This document shows positions 8,489-16,400 of a stretch of 64,000 bases of DNA, in pieces. Source of the DNA: Pseudoduganella rivuli (GTDB taxonomy: Bacteria; Pseudomonadota; Gammaproteobacteria; Burkholderiales; Burkholderiaceae_D); contig NZ_WKJJ01000016.1 in NCBI RefSeq assembly GCF_009674485.1, forward strand, positions 163,158-227,157, given 5' to 3'. The notes beneath the pieces are model-generated. The model searched no databases. It saw only the letters and a list, made by a program, of their open reading frames with translations, and was not told the origin of the DNA. Position numbers and translations under genes: made by a program. Positions within the stretch are counted from its first letter, which is position 1; the number at the start of each line of letters is the position of its first letter.

Positions 8489-8851
8489 ATGGCTAACGAA
8501 TTCGCCAGCCTGATCCAGGCGGATCTGGCTTCCCTGACCAATGCGGCCGCCGATTTATCGAGTTCCGCCATTGCCCCTGCTGCCCAGTTCGGCAATATGC
8601 CCGGCCAGGCAGGCGCCACCGGCCAGCACGGCGGCAACTTCGCCCAGTCCATGCGCGAAGCGCTAAATAAAGTCAATGCGGACGACGCCAACGCGGCGCA
8701 AAAGATGGCGGACGTCGATTCCGGCCGCAGTGACGACCTGGTAGGCGCCATGCTGGCCAGCCAGGAAGCCAATTTATCCTTTTCCATGCTGATGCAAGTA
8801 CGCAACAAGGTCATGGGCGCCGTGGATGAATTGATCAAGCTGCCGTTGTAA
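8489..8851 (+). CDS. fliE: MS ring-rod junction protein FliE
   Basis: FliE, 120 residues, joins the MS ring to the rod. The C-terminal two thirds match the family: FAQSMREALNKVNADDANAA, then an acidic loop, then ASQEANLSFSMLMQVRNKVM and a terminal LIKLPL. The first 45 residues are a variable, Ala-rich leader. It starts at an ATG with GGAGG 6 bp upstream and heads the long rightward run of flagellar genes. Confidence 0.94.
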   Translation: MANEFASLIQADLASLTNAAADLSSSAIAPAAQFGNMPGQAGATGQHGGNFAQSMREALNKVNADDANAAQKMADVDSGRSDDLVGAMLASQEANLSFSMLMQVRNKVMGAVDELIKLPL

Positions 8852-8903
8852 TGCAGCGCTCTACCCCCAGTTCCAACCCCTCCTTCTCCTGCGGAAGATT
8901 ACA

Positions 8904-10733
8904 GTGACCAATCCCATCAAGTCCGCCCTTGCGCGCTTGCGGCCGGGCGACGGCAGTACCCCACTCCTGTCGCCGGCATTGACGAAAAACATTGCGCCCA
9001 TCGTGACCCTGGCGATCGGCATCACCGCGCTGATCATGATGGTGATGTGGCAAGACCAGTCCAGCTACAAGCCGGTGTTTGGCGCGCGCGAAAAAGTCGT
9101 CGCGGCCGACATGATGAGCGTGCTGGAAGCCGAGCACATTTCCTACCGCGTCCATCCGGACAGCGGCCAGGTCATGGTGCCGTCGTCCATGCTGGGCAAG
9201 GTGCGCATGCTGCTGGCCGCCAAGGGCGTGACGGCGCAATTGCCGGCCGGCCTGGAATTGATGGACAAGAACGACCCGCTGGGCGTGTCGCAGTTCGTGC
9301 AGGACGTGCGTTTCCGCCGCGGCCTGGAAGGCGAGCTGGCGCAATCGATCATGACGCTCGATGCGATCGCCACGGCGCGCGTGCACCTGTCGATCGCCAA
9401 ATCCACGTCATTCGTGTCCAGCGACGGCGACAAGTCGTCCGCGTCGGTGGTGATTTCCACCAAGCCGGGCCGCAAGCTGTCCAACGAGACCATCGCCGCC
9501 ATCGTCAACATGGTATCGGGCAGCGTGGCCAGCCTGAGCCCTGCCCGCGTCAGCCTGGTCGACCAGACCGGCAATCTGCTGTCGTCGCACGTCGACATGG
9601 ATGAAGGCTTTGACCCGGGTTCGGCCGGCAATGAACACGGCAAGCGTGCGCAGGAAGATATCCGCACCAACATCAAGGGCTTGCTGGGTCCGATCGTGGG
9701 CGACGAGAACTTCAAGGTCAGCGTGACGGCCGTCGTCAACAACGACCGCATCGAAGAGACGGTGGAGAAATTCGGCTCGGCGCCGAAAGTCACCAGCGAA
9801 GCCATGCGCGACGAGCAGGACCGCAACCGCCTCGTGATGGGTGTGCCGGGCACGTTGTCGAACCGTCCGCCGCCGGCCGATGCGAAAGCCGGCACCGACG
9901 GCACCAAGACCGCCGATGGCAAGGACACCGAAGGCGGTGGCGACCAGAGCCGCAAGAACGCCACCACCCGCCAGTACGCGTATGACCGCAGCATCACGCA
10001 GACCAAGCATGCCCGTGGCCAGCTGGAGAAACAGAATATCGCCGTGGTGCTGGCACATGCCGCCGCGCCGTTCCCGAAAACCGGCTGGAGCGCCGCGGAA
10101 CTGGCCAATATCGACAAGGTGCTGCGCAACGGCCTCGGCATCGACGACAAGCGGGGCGACACCCTGGTGGTGACGGCGATGAATTTCCCGGCCAAGCCGG
10201 CGCCGGCCCCATGGTGGCAGGAACGCGAAACCGTGGTCGACTACTCGCTGTGGCTGACCTATGCGATCGGCGCGCTGCTGGCCTTCTTCCTGTTCGTGCG
10301 TCCGATGCTGAAACTGCTGATGAACGTGGTGCAGGCGATGCTGCCGAAACCGGCGGTGGCCGTTGCGGCCGGTCCGGAACAAGTGACGTTGCGCGCCCCG
10401 AGCGACCGCCGTGGCGCGGGCGCCGCGGCAGGCGAGGCGGCAGGCGCGGCCGGGGCTGCCCATGGCGCCCAGCAGCAACTGCCAGGCCAGTCCGGCGCCG
10501 GTCCTGCCCATGCGGCGCCGGCACTGGGCGGCGCGGAAGCGGCGAACGCCATGCCGGGCGGCGTGAAGCCTGGCATGCCGGTGGTGCCGCTGCTGGAAAA
10601 CTATGACTTGCCGCCGACCGGCTCGTCCGTCGACGTGATGGTCGACCACCTGAAGATCCTGGCTGAGAAAGAGCCGGAGCGCGTAGCGGAAGTTGTTAAA
10701 CAGTGGATGCAGAAAAATGGCCGACCTCAATAA
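8904..10733 (+). CDS. fliF: Flagellar MS-ring protein FliF
   Basis: FliF, 609 residues, forms the membrane-embedded MS ring. It has a first membrane helix near residues 30-50, periplasmic ring-building domains (VVAADMMSVLEAEHISYRV, VARVHLSIAKST-like block, SVVISTKPG), and a second helix near residues 445-465. The tail that binds FliG follows. Between that helix and the tail, at about residues 500-560, is an unusual Ala/Gly-rich linker (AGAAAGEAAGAAGAAHGA) that makes it longer than the usual ~560 residues. The start is GTG with GGAAG upstream. Confidence 0.95.
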   Translation: MTNPIKSALARLRPGDGSTPLLSPALTKNIAPIVTLAIGITALIMMVMWQDQSSYKPVFGAREKVVAADMMSVLEAEHISYRVHPDSGQVMVPSSMLGKVRMLLAAKGVTAQLPAGLELMDKNDPLGVSQFVQDVRFRRGLEGELAQSIMTLDAIATARVHLSIAKSTSFVSSDGDKSSASVVISTKPGRKLSNETIAAIVNMVSGSVASLSPARVSLVDQTGNLLSSHVDMDEGFDPGSAGNEHGKRAQEDIRTNIKGLLGPIVGDENFKVSVTAVVNNDRIEETVEKFGSAPKVTSEAMRDEQDRNRLVMGVPGTLSNRPPPADAKAGTDGTKTADGKDTEGGGDQSRKNATTRQYAYDRSITQTKHARGQLEKQNIAVVLAHAAAPFPKTGWSAAELANIDKVLRNGLGIDDKRGDTLVVTAMNFPAKPAPAPWWQERETVVDYSLWLTYAIGALLAFFLFVRPMLKLLMNVVQAMLPKPAVAVAAGPEQVTLRAPSDRRGAGAAAGEAAGAAGAAHGAQQQLPGQSGAGPAHAAPALGGAEAANAMPGGVKPGMPVVPLLENYDLPPTGSSVDVMVDHLKILAEKEPERVAEVVKQWMQKNGRPQ

Positions 10734-11748
10734 TCCCGACATGGGCGATCCTTCGGGCGCCTTCCTGACGCCGGTGGAGCAGGCGGCCATCGTGCTGCTG
10801 TCGATCGGCGAAGAGCCGGCCGCCGCCGTGCTGCGCTGCCTGAGCCGCGAAGAATTGCTGGAAGTGACGCAAGTGATGTCGCGCATGAGCGGCATCAAGG
10901 TGGAAGCGGTGAAAACCGCGATGCAAGCGTTCTTCGACGATTACCGCGAACAGTCCGGCGTGCACGGCGCATCGCGCAGCTACCTGAAGCGCTCGCTGGA
11001 CCTGGCGCTGGGCGGCGACATTGCCAACACGGTGCTGAACAATATTTACGGCGACGAACTGCGTCCGAAAATGGCGCGCCTGCAGTGGGCCTCGCCAAAG
11101 TGGCTGGCCGAATACATCGCCAATGAACACGTGCAGATGCAAGCCGTGTTCCTCGCGTTCCTGCCGCCCGCGCTGGCCGGCCAGATCATCGATGCGCTGC
11201 CGGCCGACGGCCGCGACCTGGTGTTGCTGAACCTGGCCCGCCTCGATGAAATCGACCGCGATTTGCTGGAAGAACTGGAAGAACTGGTGAACCGCTGCCT
11301 GGGCAGCTTTGATTCGCAAAGCACCAGCGTGGAAGGCGTGCGCCAGGTGGCGGAGATCCTCAACCGCCTGCCGTCGAACCGGGCGCAGATGGTGGAACTG
11401 CTGCGCGCGCACGACCCGGAAGTGGTGAACCAGATCGAACTGTCGATGTACGACTTCCTGATCCTGTCGACGCAGACCGAGGCCACGATTTCCCGCCTGA
11501 TCGAGGAAGTGCCGCTGGAACAGTGGGCGATTGCCCTCAAGGGCGCGGAACTGTCGATCCGCGACGCCGTGCTGAAGACCATGCCGAAGCGCCAGGCGCA
11601 GGCATTCGAAGACATGATGCGCCGCGCCGGTCCGGTGCCGATGTCGCGTATCGAAGCCGCACGCCAGGAAATCATGACCACCGTGAAAGCGCTGGCCGAC
11701 GCCGGCGAGGTGGAAGTCCAACTGTTTGCCGAGAAGGTGGTTGAATAA
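10717..11748 (+). CDS. fliG: Flagellar motor switch protein FliG
   Basis: FliG, 343 residues, couples the MS ring to stator force. N-terminal FliF-binding region: LTPVEQAAIVLLSIGEEPA. Middle domain: LQWASPKWLAEYIANEHVQM with the EH-Q-type segment. C-terminal torque domain: LRAHDPEVVNQIELSMYDF followed by the charged helix IRDAVLKTMPKRQAQAFEDM. The ATG at 10717 was chosen because it begins MADLNNP; an in-frame TTG eight codons earlier is less likely. It overlaps the end of fliF by 17 bp, and its TAA overlaps the fliH ATG. Confidence 0.95.
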   Translation: MADLNNPDMGDPSGAFLTPVEQAAIVLLSIGEEPAAAVLRCLSREELLEVTQVMSRMSGIKVEAVKTAMQAFFDDYREQSGVHGASRSYLKRSLDLALGGDIANTVLNNIYGDELRPKMARLQWASPKWLAEYIANEHVQMQAVFLAFLPPALAGQIIDALPADGRDLVLLNLARLDEIDRDLLEELEELVNRCLGSFDSQSTSVEGVRQVAEILNRLPSNRAQMVELLRAHDPEVVNQIELSMYDFLILSTQTEATISRLIEEVPLEQWAIALKGAELSIRDAVLKTMPKRQAQAFEDMMRRAGPVPMSRIEAARQEIMTTVKALADAGEVEVQLFAEKVVE

Positions 11749-12446
11749 TGAAGCAATTCCGTCCCTATCGCTTCCCTCCCCTGTCGCAATTCGCGCCGGC
11801 GCCGGCACGCGCGGCCGCCAGCGGCCTGACCACGGATTCCGTGCAATGGCAGGCGTCGGTCCAGGAAGGTTTCGAGCAGGGCCAGCGCGACGGCTATGAA
11901 ATCGGCTTGCAGCGCGGGCAGGAAGACGGTTTTGAAGCGGGCCGCAACGCCGGCTTCGAGCAGGGGCGCGAAGAAGGCCGCAACGAAACGCTGGTGGCGT
12001 TCGACAATTTCGCCCGCCCCGTGGACTCGATGCTGAAGGGCTTGAAAAAACTGCGCGCCGACTACCGCGCCGCGCAGCGCAAGGAAGTGGTGGACCTGGT
12101 GGCCAAGGTGGCAAGGTCCGTGATCCGCGCAGAACTGGCGCTGCAACCGGTGCAGATCATGGCGCTGGTCGATGAAACGCTGGCATCGATGCCGCCGACC
12201 CGCGACGACATCGATGTGTACCTGAACCCGGAAGAATTGAAACGCATCCAGGACCTGGATCCGAAGCGCACCAAGCGCTGGAACCTGATCCCGGATTCGC
12301 GCCTGGACGTGGGCGAATGCCGCATCCGCGCGGGCGACAACGAAGTCGACGCCGGCTGCCACCAGCGTCTTGCTGCTGTCATGGAACAGGTCGATAATCA
12401 GTTAACCGCCGCCGACACCGGCGAAGAGCCTGAAAGCGAAGAATGA
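11748..12446 (+). CDS. fliH: Flagellar export ATPase regulator FliH
   Basis: FliH, 232 residues, is the dimeric stator-like regulator of the export ATPase FliI. Residues 40-85 carry the hallmark GxxxG-type heptads (QGQRDGYEIGLQRGQEDGFE). The C-terminal domain contains VVDLVAKVARSVIRAELALQ and the family block IDVYLNPEELKRI. It is joined on both sides by stop/start overlaps (TAATG with fliG, ATGA with fliI). Confidence 0.92.
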   Translation: MKQFRPYRFPPLSQFAPAPARAAASGLTTDSVQWQASVQEGFEQGQRDGYEIGLQRGQEDGFEAGRNAGFEQGREEGRNETLVAFDNFARPVDSMLKGLKKLRADYRAAQRKEVVDLVAKVARSVIRAELALQPVQIMALVDETLASMPPTRDDIDVYLNPEELKRIQDLDPKRTKRWNLIPDSRLDVGECRIRAGDNEVDAGCHQRLAAVMEQVDNQLTAADTGEEPESEE

Positions 12447-13753
12447 TTGCCGATGCACTCCGCAAGCTGGAACTCGATGCCGTCCCGATGGCCACGCCCA
12501 CCGGGCGGCTGGTGGGCGCATCCGGCTTGCTGCTGGAAGCCGTAGGTTGCCCTTTGCACACCGGTCAACGTTGCCAGATCGAGACGGTCGGCGGCGAATG
12601 GCTCGATGCGCAAGTGGTGGGTTTCCGCGACAAGCTGTCCTTCCTGATGCCGTTCAAGAAAGCCATCGGCTTGCAGACGGGCGCCCGCGTGCTGCCCTCC
12701 CCCGATAAAGCCACGCTGTCCATCGGCCCGTCGTGGCTGGGCCGCATGGTCAATGGCCTGGGCGAACCGATCGACGGCCTGGGCAAGCTGGGCGGCGAAT
12801 TCCCGCTCGATTACACGCCGCCACGCGTCCATCCGCTGCGCAAGAAACCCGTGACGGAACCGCTCGACGTCGGTATCCGCGCGATCAATTCCATGCTGAC
12901 CATCGGCCGTGGCCAGCGCGTCGGCCTGATGGCCGGTTCCGGTGTCGGCAAATCCGTCCTGCTGGGCATGATGACGCGCCAGACGGTGGCGGACGTGGTG
13001 GTGGTGGGCCTGATCGGCGAACGTTCGCGCGAAGTGCGCGAATTCGTCGACATGTCGCTGGGCGCCGAAGGCATGCGCAAAGCCGTGCTGGTGATTGCAC
13101 CGGCCGATGAATCGCCGCTGATGCGTATCATGGCGACCGAACTGTGCCACTCGATCGCCGCCCACTACCGCGACCAGGGCAAGAATGTACTGTTGCTGGT
13201 CGATTCGCTGACGCGCTATGCCATGGCCTTGCGCGAGCAAGCCCTGGCGCTGGGGGAACCACCCGCCACCAAGGGGTATCCGCCGTCCGTGTTTTCCAAC
13301 CTGCCGCAGCTGGTGGAGTCCGCCGGCAATGGCGAAAACCCGGTGGGCAGCATGAGCGCGATTTATACCGTGCTGGCCGAGGGCGATGACCAGCAGGATC
13401 CCGTGGTCGACACAGCGCGCGCGATTCTCGATGGCCACATCGTGCTGACACGCGAACTGGCCGAACGGGGCCATTATCCCGCCATCAACGTCGGCGCGTC
13501 CGTGTCGCGCTGCATGGCGCACGTGATTTCGCCGGCGCACATGCAGGCGGCGCGCGCGCTGAAAGCCGCCGTGGCGCGCCACGAACGGGTGCGCGACCTG
13601 ATTCCGCTGGGCGCCTACGTGCCGGGCGCCGATCCGGTCACCGACAAGGCCGTGAACCTGCATCCGCATATCGAAGATTTCCTGTGCCAGGGCGCCAAGG
13701 AGCCGGCGCCATACGGCCACTGCGTAGAAAACCTTGAAAGGCTGATGGCATGA
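12443..13753 (+). CDS. fliI: Flagellum-specific export ATPase FliI
   Basis: FliI, 436 residues, is the F1-beta-like ATPase that energises export complex disassembly. The Walker A loop is GSGVGKS near residue 170, Walker B is LLLVDSLTRYAMALRE near residue 250, and the family signature GLIGERSREVREF lies between them. The length is normal. It overlaps fliH and fliJ by 4 bp each, placing it in the compact fliHIJ export cassette. Confidence 0.96.
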   Translation: MIADALRKLELDAVPMATPTGRLVGASGLLLEAVGCPLHTGQRCQIETVGGEWLDAQVVGFRDKLSFLMPFKKAIGLQTGARVLPSPDKATLSIGPSWLGRMVNGLGEPIDGLGKLGGEFPLDYTPPRVHPLRKKPVTEPLDVGIRAINSMLTIGRGQRVGLMAGSGVGKSVLLGMMTRQTVADVVVVGLIGERSREVREFVDMSLGAEGMRKAVLVIAPADESPLMRIMATELCHSIAAHYRDQGKNVLLLVDSLTRYAMALREQALALGEPPATKGYPPSVFSNLPQLVESAGNGENPVGSMSAIYTVLAEGDDQQDPVVDTARAILDGHIVLTRELAERGHYPAINVGASVSRCMAHVISPAHMQAARALKAAVARHERVRDLIPLGAYVPGADPVTDKAVNLHPHIEDFLCQGAKEPAPYGHCVENLERLMA

Positions 13754-14184
13754 CCCCACCGACCAAAATCCGCAGCCTGTCGACCCTGGTGAATTTGCGC
13801 ACGACGGAAGTCGAGCGCCTGCAAACCGAAATGGCCGCCAAGGAAAGCGTGCGCGAACGCTACCAGAAAAACCTGGACCGCCTGACGGGGTTATACAAGA
13901 ACAGCGGCGCCAGCGGCAAGCTGCCGCTGGCGCTGGCCAGCAATTGCGGCGACTACAAGCAAGCCGTCATGCAAATGGTCGACAGCCACAAACTGGACCT
14001 GACCATGCATGAAGCGGACATGGCGGTGTCGCAACGGGCGTTGAATGCCGCGTTTGTCAAACGGGAAATCCTGGGCCAGGTCTTGCAGAAAGAGCAAAAG
14101 GCGCTGGCGCACCAGGAACAAGCCAAGGAACGCAAGCGGCAGGATGAACTGGCAACACAATTGTGGCTGCGCGGCCAAAAATGA
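13750..14184 (+). CDS. fliJ: Flagellar export chaperone FliJ
   Basis: FliJ, 144 residues, is a predicted coiled coil throughout, rich in Gln, Lys, Arg and Glu (LRTTEVERLQTEMAAKESVR; LQKEQKALAHQEQAKERKRQ). The family is recognised mainly by context: ATGA overlap with fliI and a coiled-coil stalk of the right size. FliJ inserts into the FliI hexamer and recycles chaperones. This is the usual end of the fliEFGHIJ block; a 109-bp gap follows before fliD. In Flag-2 loci the flagellin gene lafA lies just ahead of lafB (fliD), and it is absent here. Confidence 0.88.
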   Translation: MTPPTKIRSLSTLVNLRTTEVERLQTEMAAKESVRERYQKNLDRLTGLYKNSGASGKLPLALASNCGDYKQAVMQMVDSHKLDLTMHEADMAVSQRALNAAFVKREILGQVLQKEQKALAHQEQAKERKRQDELATQLWLRGQK

Positions 14185-14293
14185 CGGTTATTTAGGCAAA
14201 ACGTAGTTTCCGCACGTCACAATTTCATAAGAGGATGAAGTTGGTCGCCTATTACTTAGGTACACTTCCAACACATACTCCCGGAGTACGAAT

Positions 14294-15685
14294 ATGGCTA
14301 CCACCAGCAGCACTACCTACGACCCGACGTCGACCGCTACCAAACTGGCCACCGCCTACACGGCAGGTCGCCAGGCCATGATCACCGCCCAGTCCAGCCG
14401 CGCCATGGCGCAATCGAAGGCGTTGACCTCCCTGAGCTCGGCAATGAGCGAGTTTTCGTCCGCCCTGTCGTCGTTCAGCACGCAAAAAAGCATGGTGGCG
14501 AATTCCGCCAAATTCGACGCCAATGTCGGTACCGCCACGGCCAGTTCCACGGCCATTGCCGGGACGTATAACTTTTATGTCGAACGCCTGGCCACAGCCG
14601 GGCAAGTTTCATATGGCGGCGTCACGGACACGGCGGCAGCCGGCAGCGGCAGCCTGAACGTGGTGCTGGCCGACGGCAGCAATTTCAACGTCAACCTGAC
14701 CAATTCCGACAACAACCATGACGGCTTGCTGACGGCGCAGGAAATCGCGTCGGCCATCAACCAGGCTGCCGACAACAATGCACGCGTGACGGCGTCAACG
14801 CTGACGGTCAATGGCGAACCAACGCTGGTCTTGACCGCTGGCAACACCGGCGCCGACAACGCCGTGTCGCTCGATACGTCCGGCATCACCAACGTGGACT
14901 TGAAAGCCATCCTCGACGATCCCGCCAAGCAGCAGACGCTGGTGGCGGCGCAGGATGCCGTGGTGTGGGTCGGCGCGCAGAACACTGGCACCAGGGTGCA
15001 ACAGGCATCGAACACGTTCAACCTGGTCGACAACGTCAAGATGACGTTCACCCGCGCCCAGAGCGTGGGCGAAACCCCTGCCACCCTGACGGTGGGCCTG
15101 GACAAGACCACCACGCACGCCAATGTGCAGGCCTTCGTCGATGCCTACAACAAGCTGTCGACCACGCTGGCCAACCTGACGGCGCCCGGCGATCCGGCGT
15201 CCGGCAAGGATCCTGGCCCGTTCGCCCAGGATTCCGGCCTGATGGCGTTGCGCAGCCGCATGACGGCGACCCTGCGCCAGCTGTCCGGCGGCCAGAGCCT
15301 GCCGACGTTCGGCATCACGGGCCAGCGCGATGGCACCATTGCGCTCGACAGCGCGCGCCTGGACAAAGCCATCACCGCCAATCCGGCCGCGCTGGATTCG
15401 CTGTTCGGCAGCGCCACCGTCAATAACGAATCCGGCGTGCTGGGCGACCTGGACACGCTGACCAACCAGTGGACGAATTCCGTCGACGGCCAGCTGAACC
15501 AGCGCAAAAGCAGCGTGCAAAAGCAGCAGACATCGCTGTCCGACCGCCAGGCCCAGCTGGACGACCAGTACAACAGCGCCTACAAGCGCTACCTGTCGCA
15601 ATTCACGCAATTGCAAACCCTGCAATCGCAAATGGCACAGAACACGGGCTTGTTTGATGCCATGTTCAGCAAATCCGATAGCTAA
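14294..15685 (+). CDS. fliD: Filament cap protein FliD (LafB-like)
   Basis: FliD, 463 residues, caps the growing filament and folds flagellin. The N-terminal heptad region (AYTAGRQAMITAQSSRAMAQ; LSSAMSEFSSALSSFSTQK) and the C-terminal coiled coil (LNQRKSSVQKQQTSLSDRQA) bracket the variable exposed domain. A flagellin hook IN-type block lies near residues 90-190. The final ~25 residues (LSQFTQLQTLQSQMAQNTGL) match the FliD_C end. There is no strong Shine-Dalgarno match, only CCGGAG at 14281. It heads the fliD-S-T-K-L-fliA-motAB series, which matches lafB-C-D-E-F-S-T-U in lateral systems. Confidence 0.92.
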   Translation: MATTSSTTYDPTSTATKLATAYTAGRQAMITAQSSRAMAQSKALTSLSSAMSEFSSALSSFSTQKSMVANSAKFDANVGTATASSTAIAGTYNFYVERLATAGQVSYGGVTDTAAAGSGSLNVVLADGSNFNVNLTNSDNNHDGLLTAQEIASAINQAADNNARVTASTLTVNGEPTLVLTAGNTGADNAVSLDTSGITNVDLKAILDDPAKQQTLVAAQDAVVWVGAQNTGTRVQQASNTFNLVDNVKMTFTRAQSVGETPATLTVGLDKTTTHANVQAFVDAYNKLSTTLANLTAPGDPASGKDPGPFAQDSGLMALRSRMTATLRQLSGGQSLPTFGITGQRDGTIALDSARLDKAITANPAALDSLFGSATVNNESGVLGDLDTLTNQWTNSVDGQLNQRKSSVQKQQTSLSDRQAQLDDQYNSAYKRYLSQFTQLQTLQSQMAQNTGLFDAMFSKSDS

Positions 15686-15703
15686 GTTTTAAGAGAGTTT
15701 CAT

Positions 15704-16090
15704 ATGAGCCTGGAAGCCTATAGCAGTTACCATTCCACCAACCTGGATGCGCAGACGGCCCGCGCCTCCCCGGTGGAGCTGGTGCTGGTCCTGACCGACG
15801 GCCTGCTGGAAGAACTGGCGCGTGCGCGTGGCCATATCATCGGCAAGCGCTACGAGTTGAAGGCCAACAGCCTGAATAAATGCACGGAAATCATTAATGG
15901 TTTGTCCAGCTCGCTCGACTATGAGCAGGGTGGTGAAATCGTGGCCAACCTGGGCCGCCTGTACGACTATTGCGCAGCACGCCTGTACCGGGCCGGTGTC
16001 GACATGGAACCGGCCATCATCGATGAAGTAAGCGGTCTGCTCACCACCATCAAGCAGGGCTGGCTGGGAGTGCAGGCGAAGAATGGATAG
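15704..16090 (+). CDS. fliS: Flagellin export chaperone FliS
   Basis: FliS, 128 residues, binds the C-terminus of flagellin before export. The family pattern is clear: SYHSTNLDAQTARASPVELV near the N-terminus, DGLLEELARARGHIIGKRYE, KCTEIINGLSSSLDYEQGGE and LGRLYDYCAARL. Finding a flagellin chaperone without a flagellin gene in the locus implies that the flagellin is encoded elsewhere. The end overlaps fliT by 8 bp. Confidence 0.93.
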   Translation: MSLEAYSSYHSTNLDAQTARASPVELVLVLTDGLLEELARARGHIIGKRYELKANSLNKCTEIINGLSSSLDYEQGGEIVANLGRLYDYCAARLYRAGVDMEPAIIDEVSGLLTTIKQGWLGVQAKNG

Positions 16091-16400
16091 GCAATCGACT
16101 TTGTTGCAACTGGGCCAAAAAATGAGCGCCGCAACCAACGCTTCCGACTGGAAAGCGCTTGCGGCGATCAATACGTTAATGGCGTCCTCGCTGCCCGCCA
16201 TGGCGGCGCAGGGCCCATGGACGCCCGCCGAGCGCGCCGCGCTGGCGTCGCTGCGCGAATTGCACAACCAGGCGATTTTGCGCGCACGCAACGCCAGTGA
16301 CGAGCTGGGCAAGCACCTGGCGGAAATGCAGGCTAACAAGGAGGGTTGGCTGGCCTATGCCCTCAACAGCGAACCCGCTGCAACCGGAACCACCGCATGA
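16083..16400 (+). CDS. fliT: FliT-like (LafD) export chaperone
   Basis: A 105-residue, mostly helical protein in the FliT/LafD position between fliS and fliK. Sequence similarity to enterobacterial FliT is slight, so the call rests on size, helical character and context. FliT binds the cap protein FliD for export and in some species represses flagellar genes. It overlaps fliS upstream and the fliK start codon downstream (ATGA). Confidence 0.72.
   Translation: MDRQSTLLQLGQKMSAATNASDWKALAAINTLMASSLPAMAAQGPWTPAERAALASLRELHNQAILRARNASDELGKHLAEMQANKEGWLAYALNSEPAATGTTA

Noticed and set aside
14185..14293. A hidden flagellin gene or sigma-28 promoter between fliJ and fliD
   Set aside because: Only 109 bp is available and the best promoter match (CGTAGTTT followed by TCATAA) has wrong spacing.
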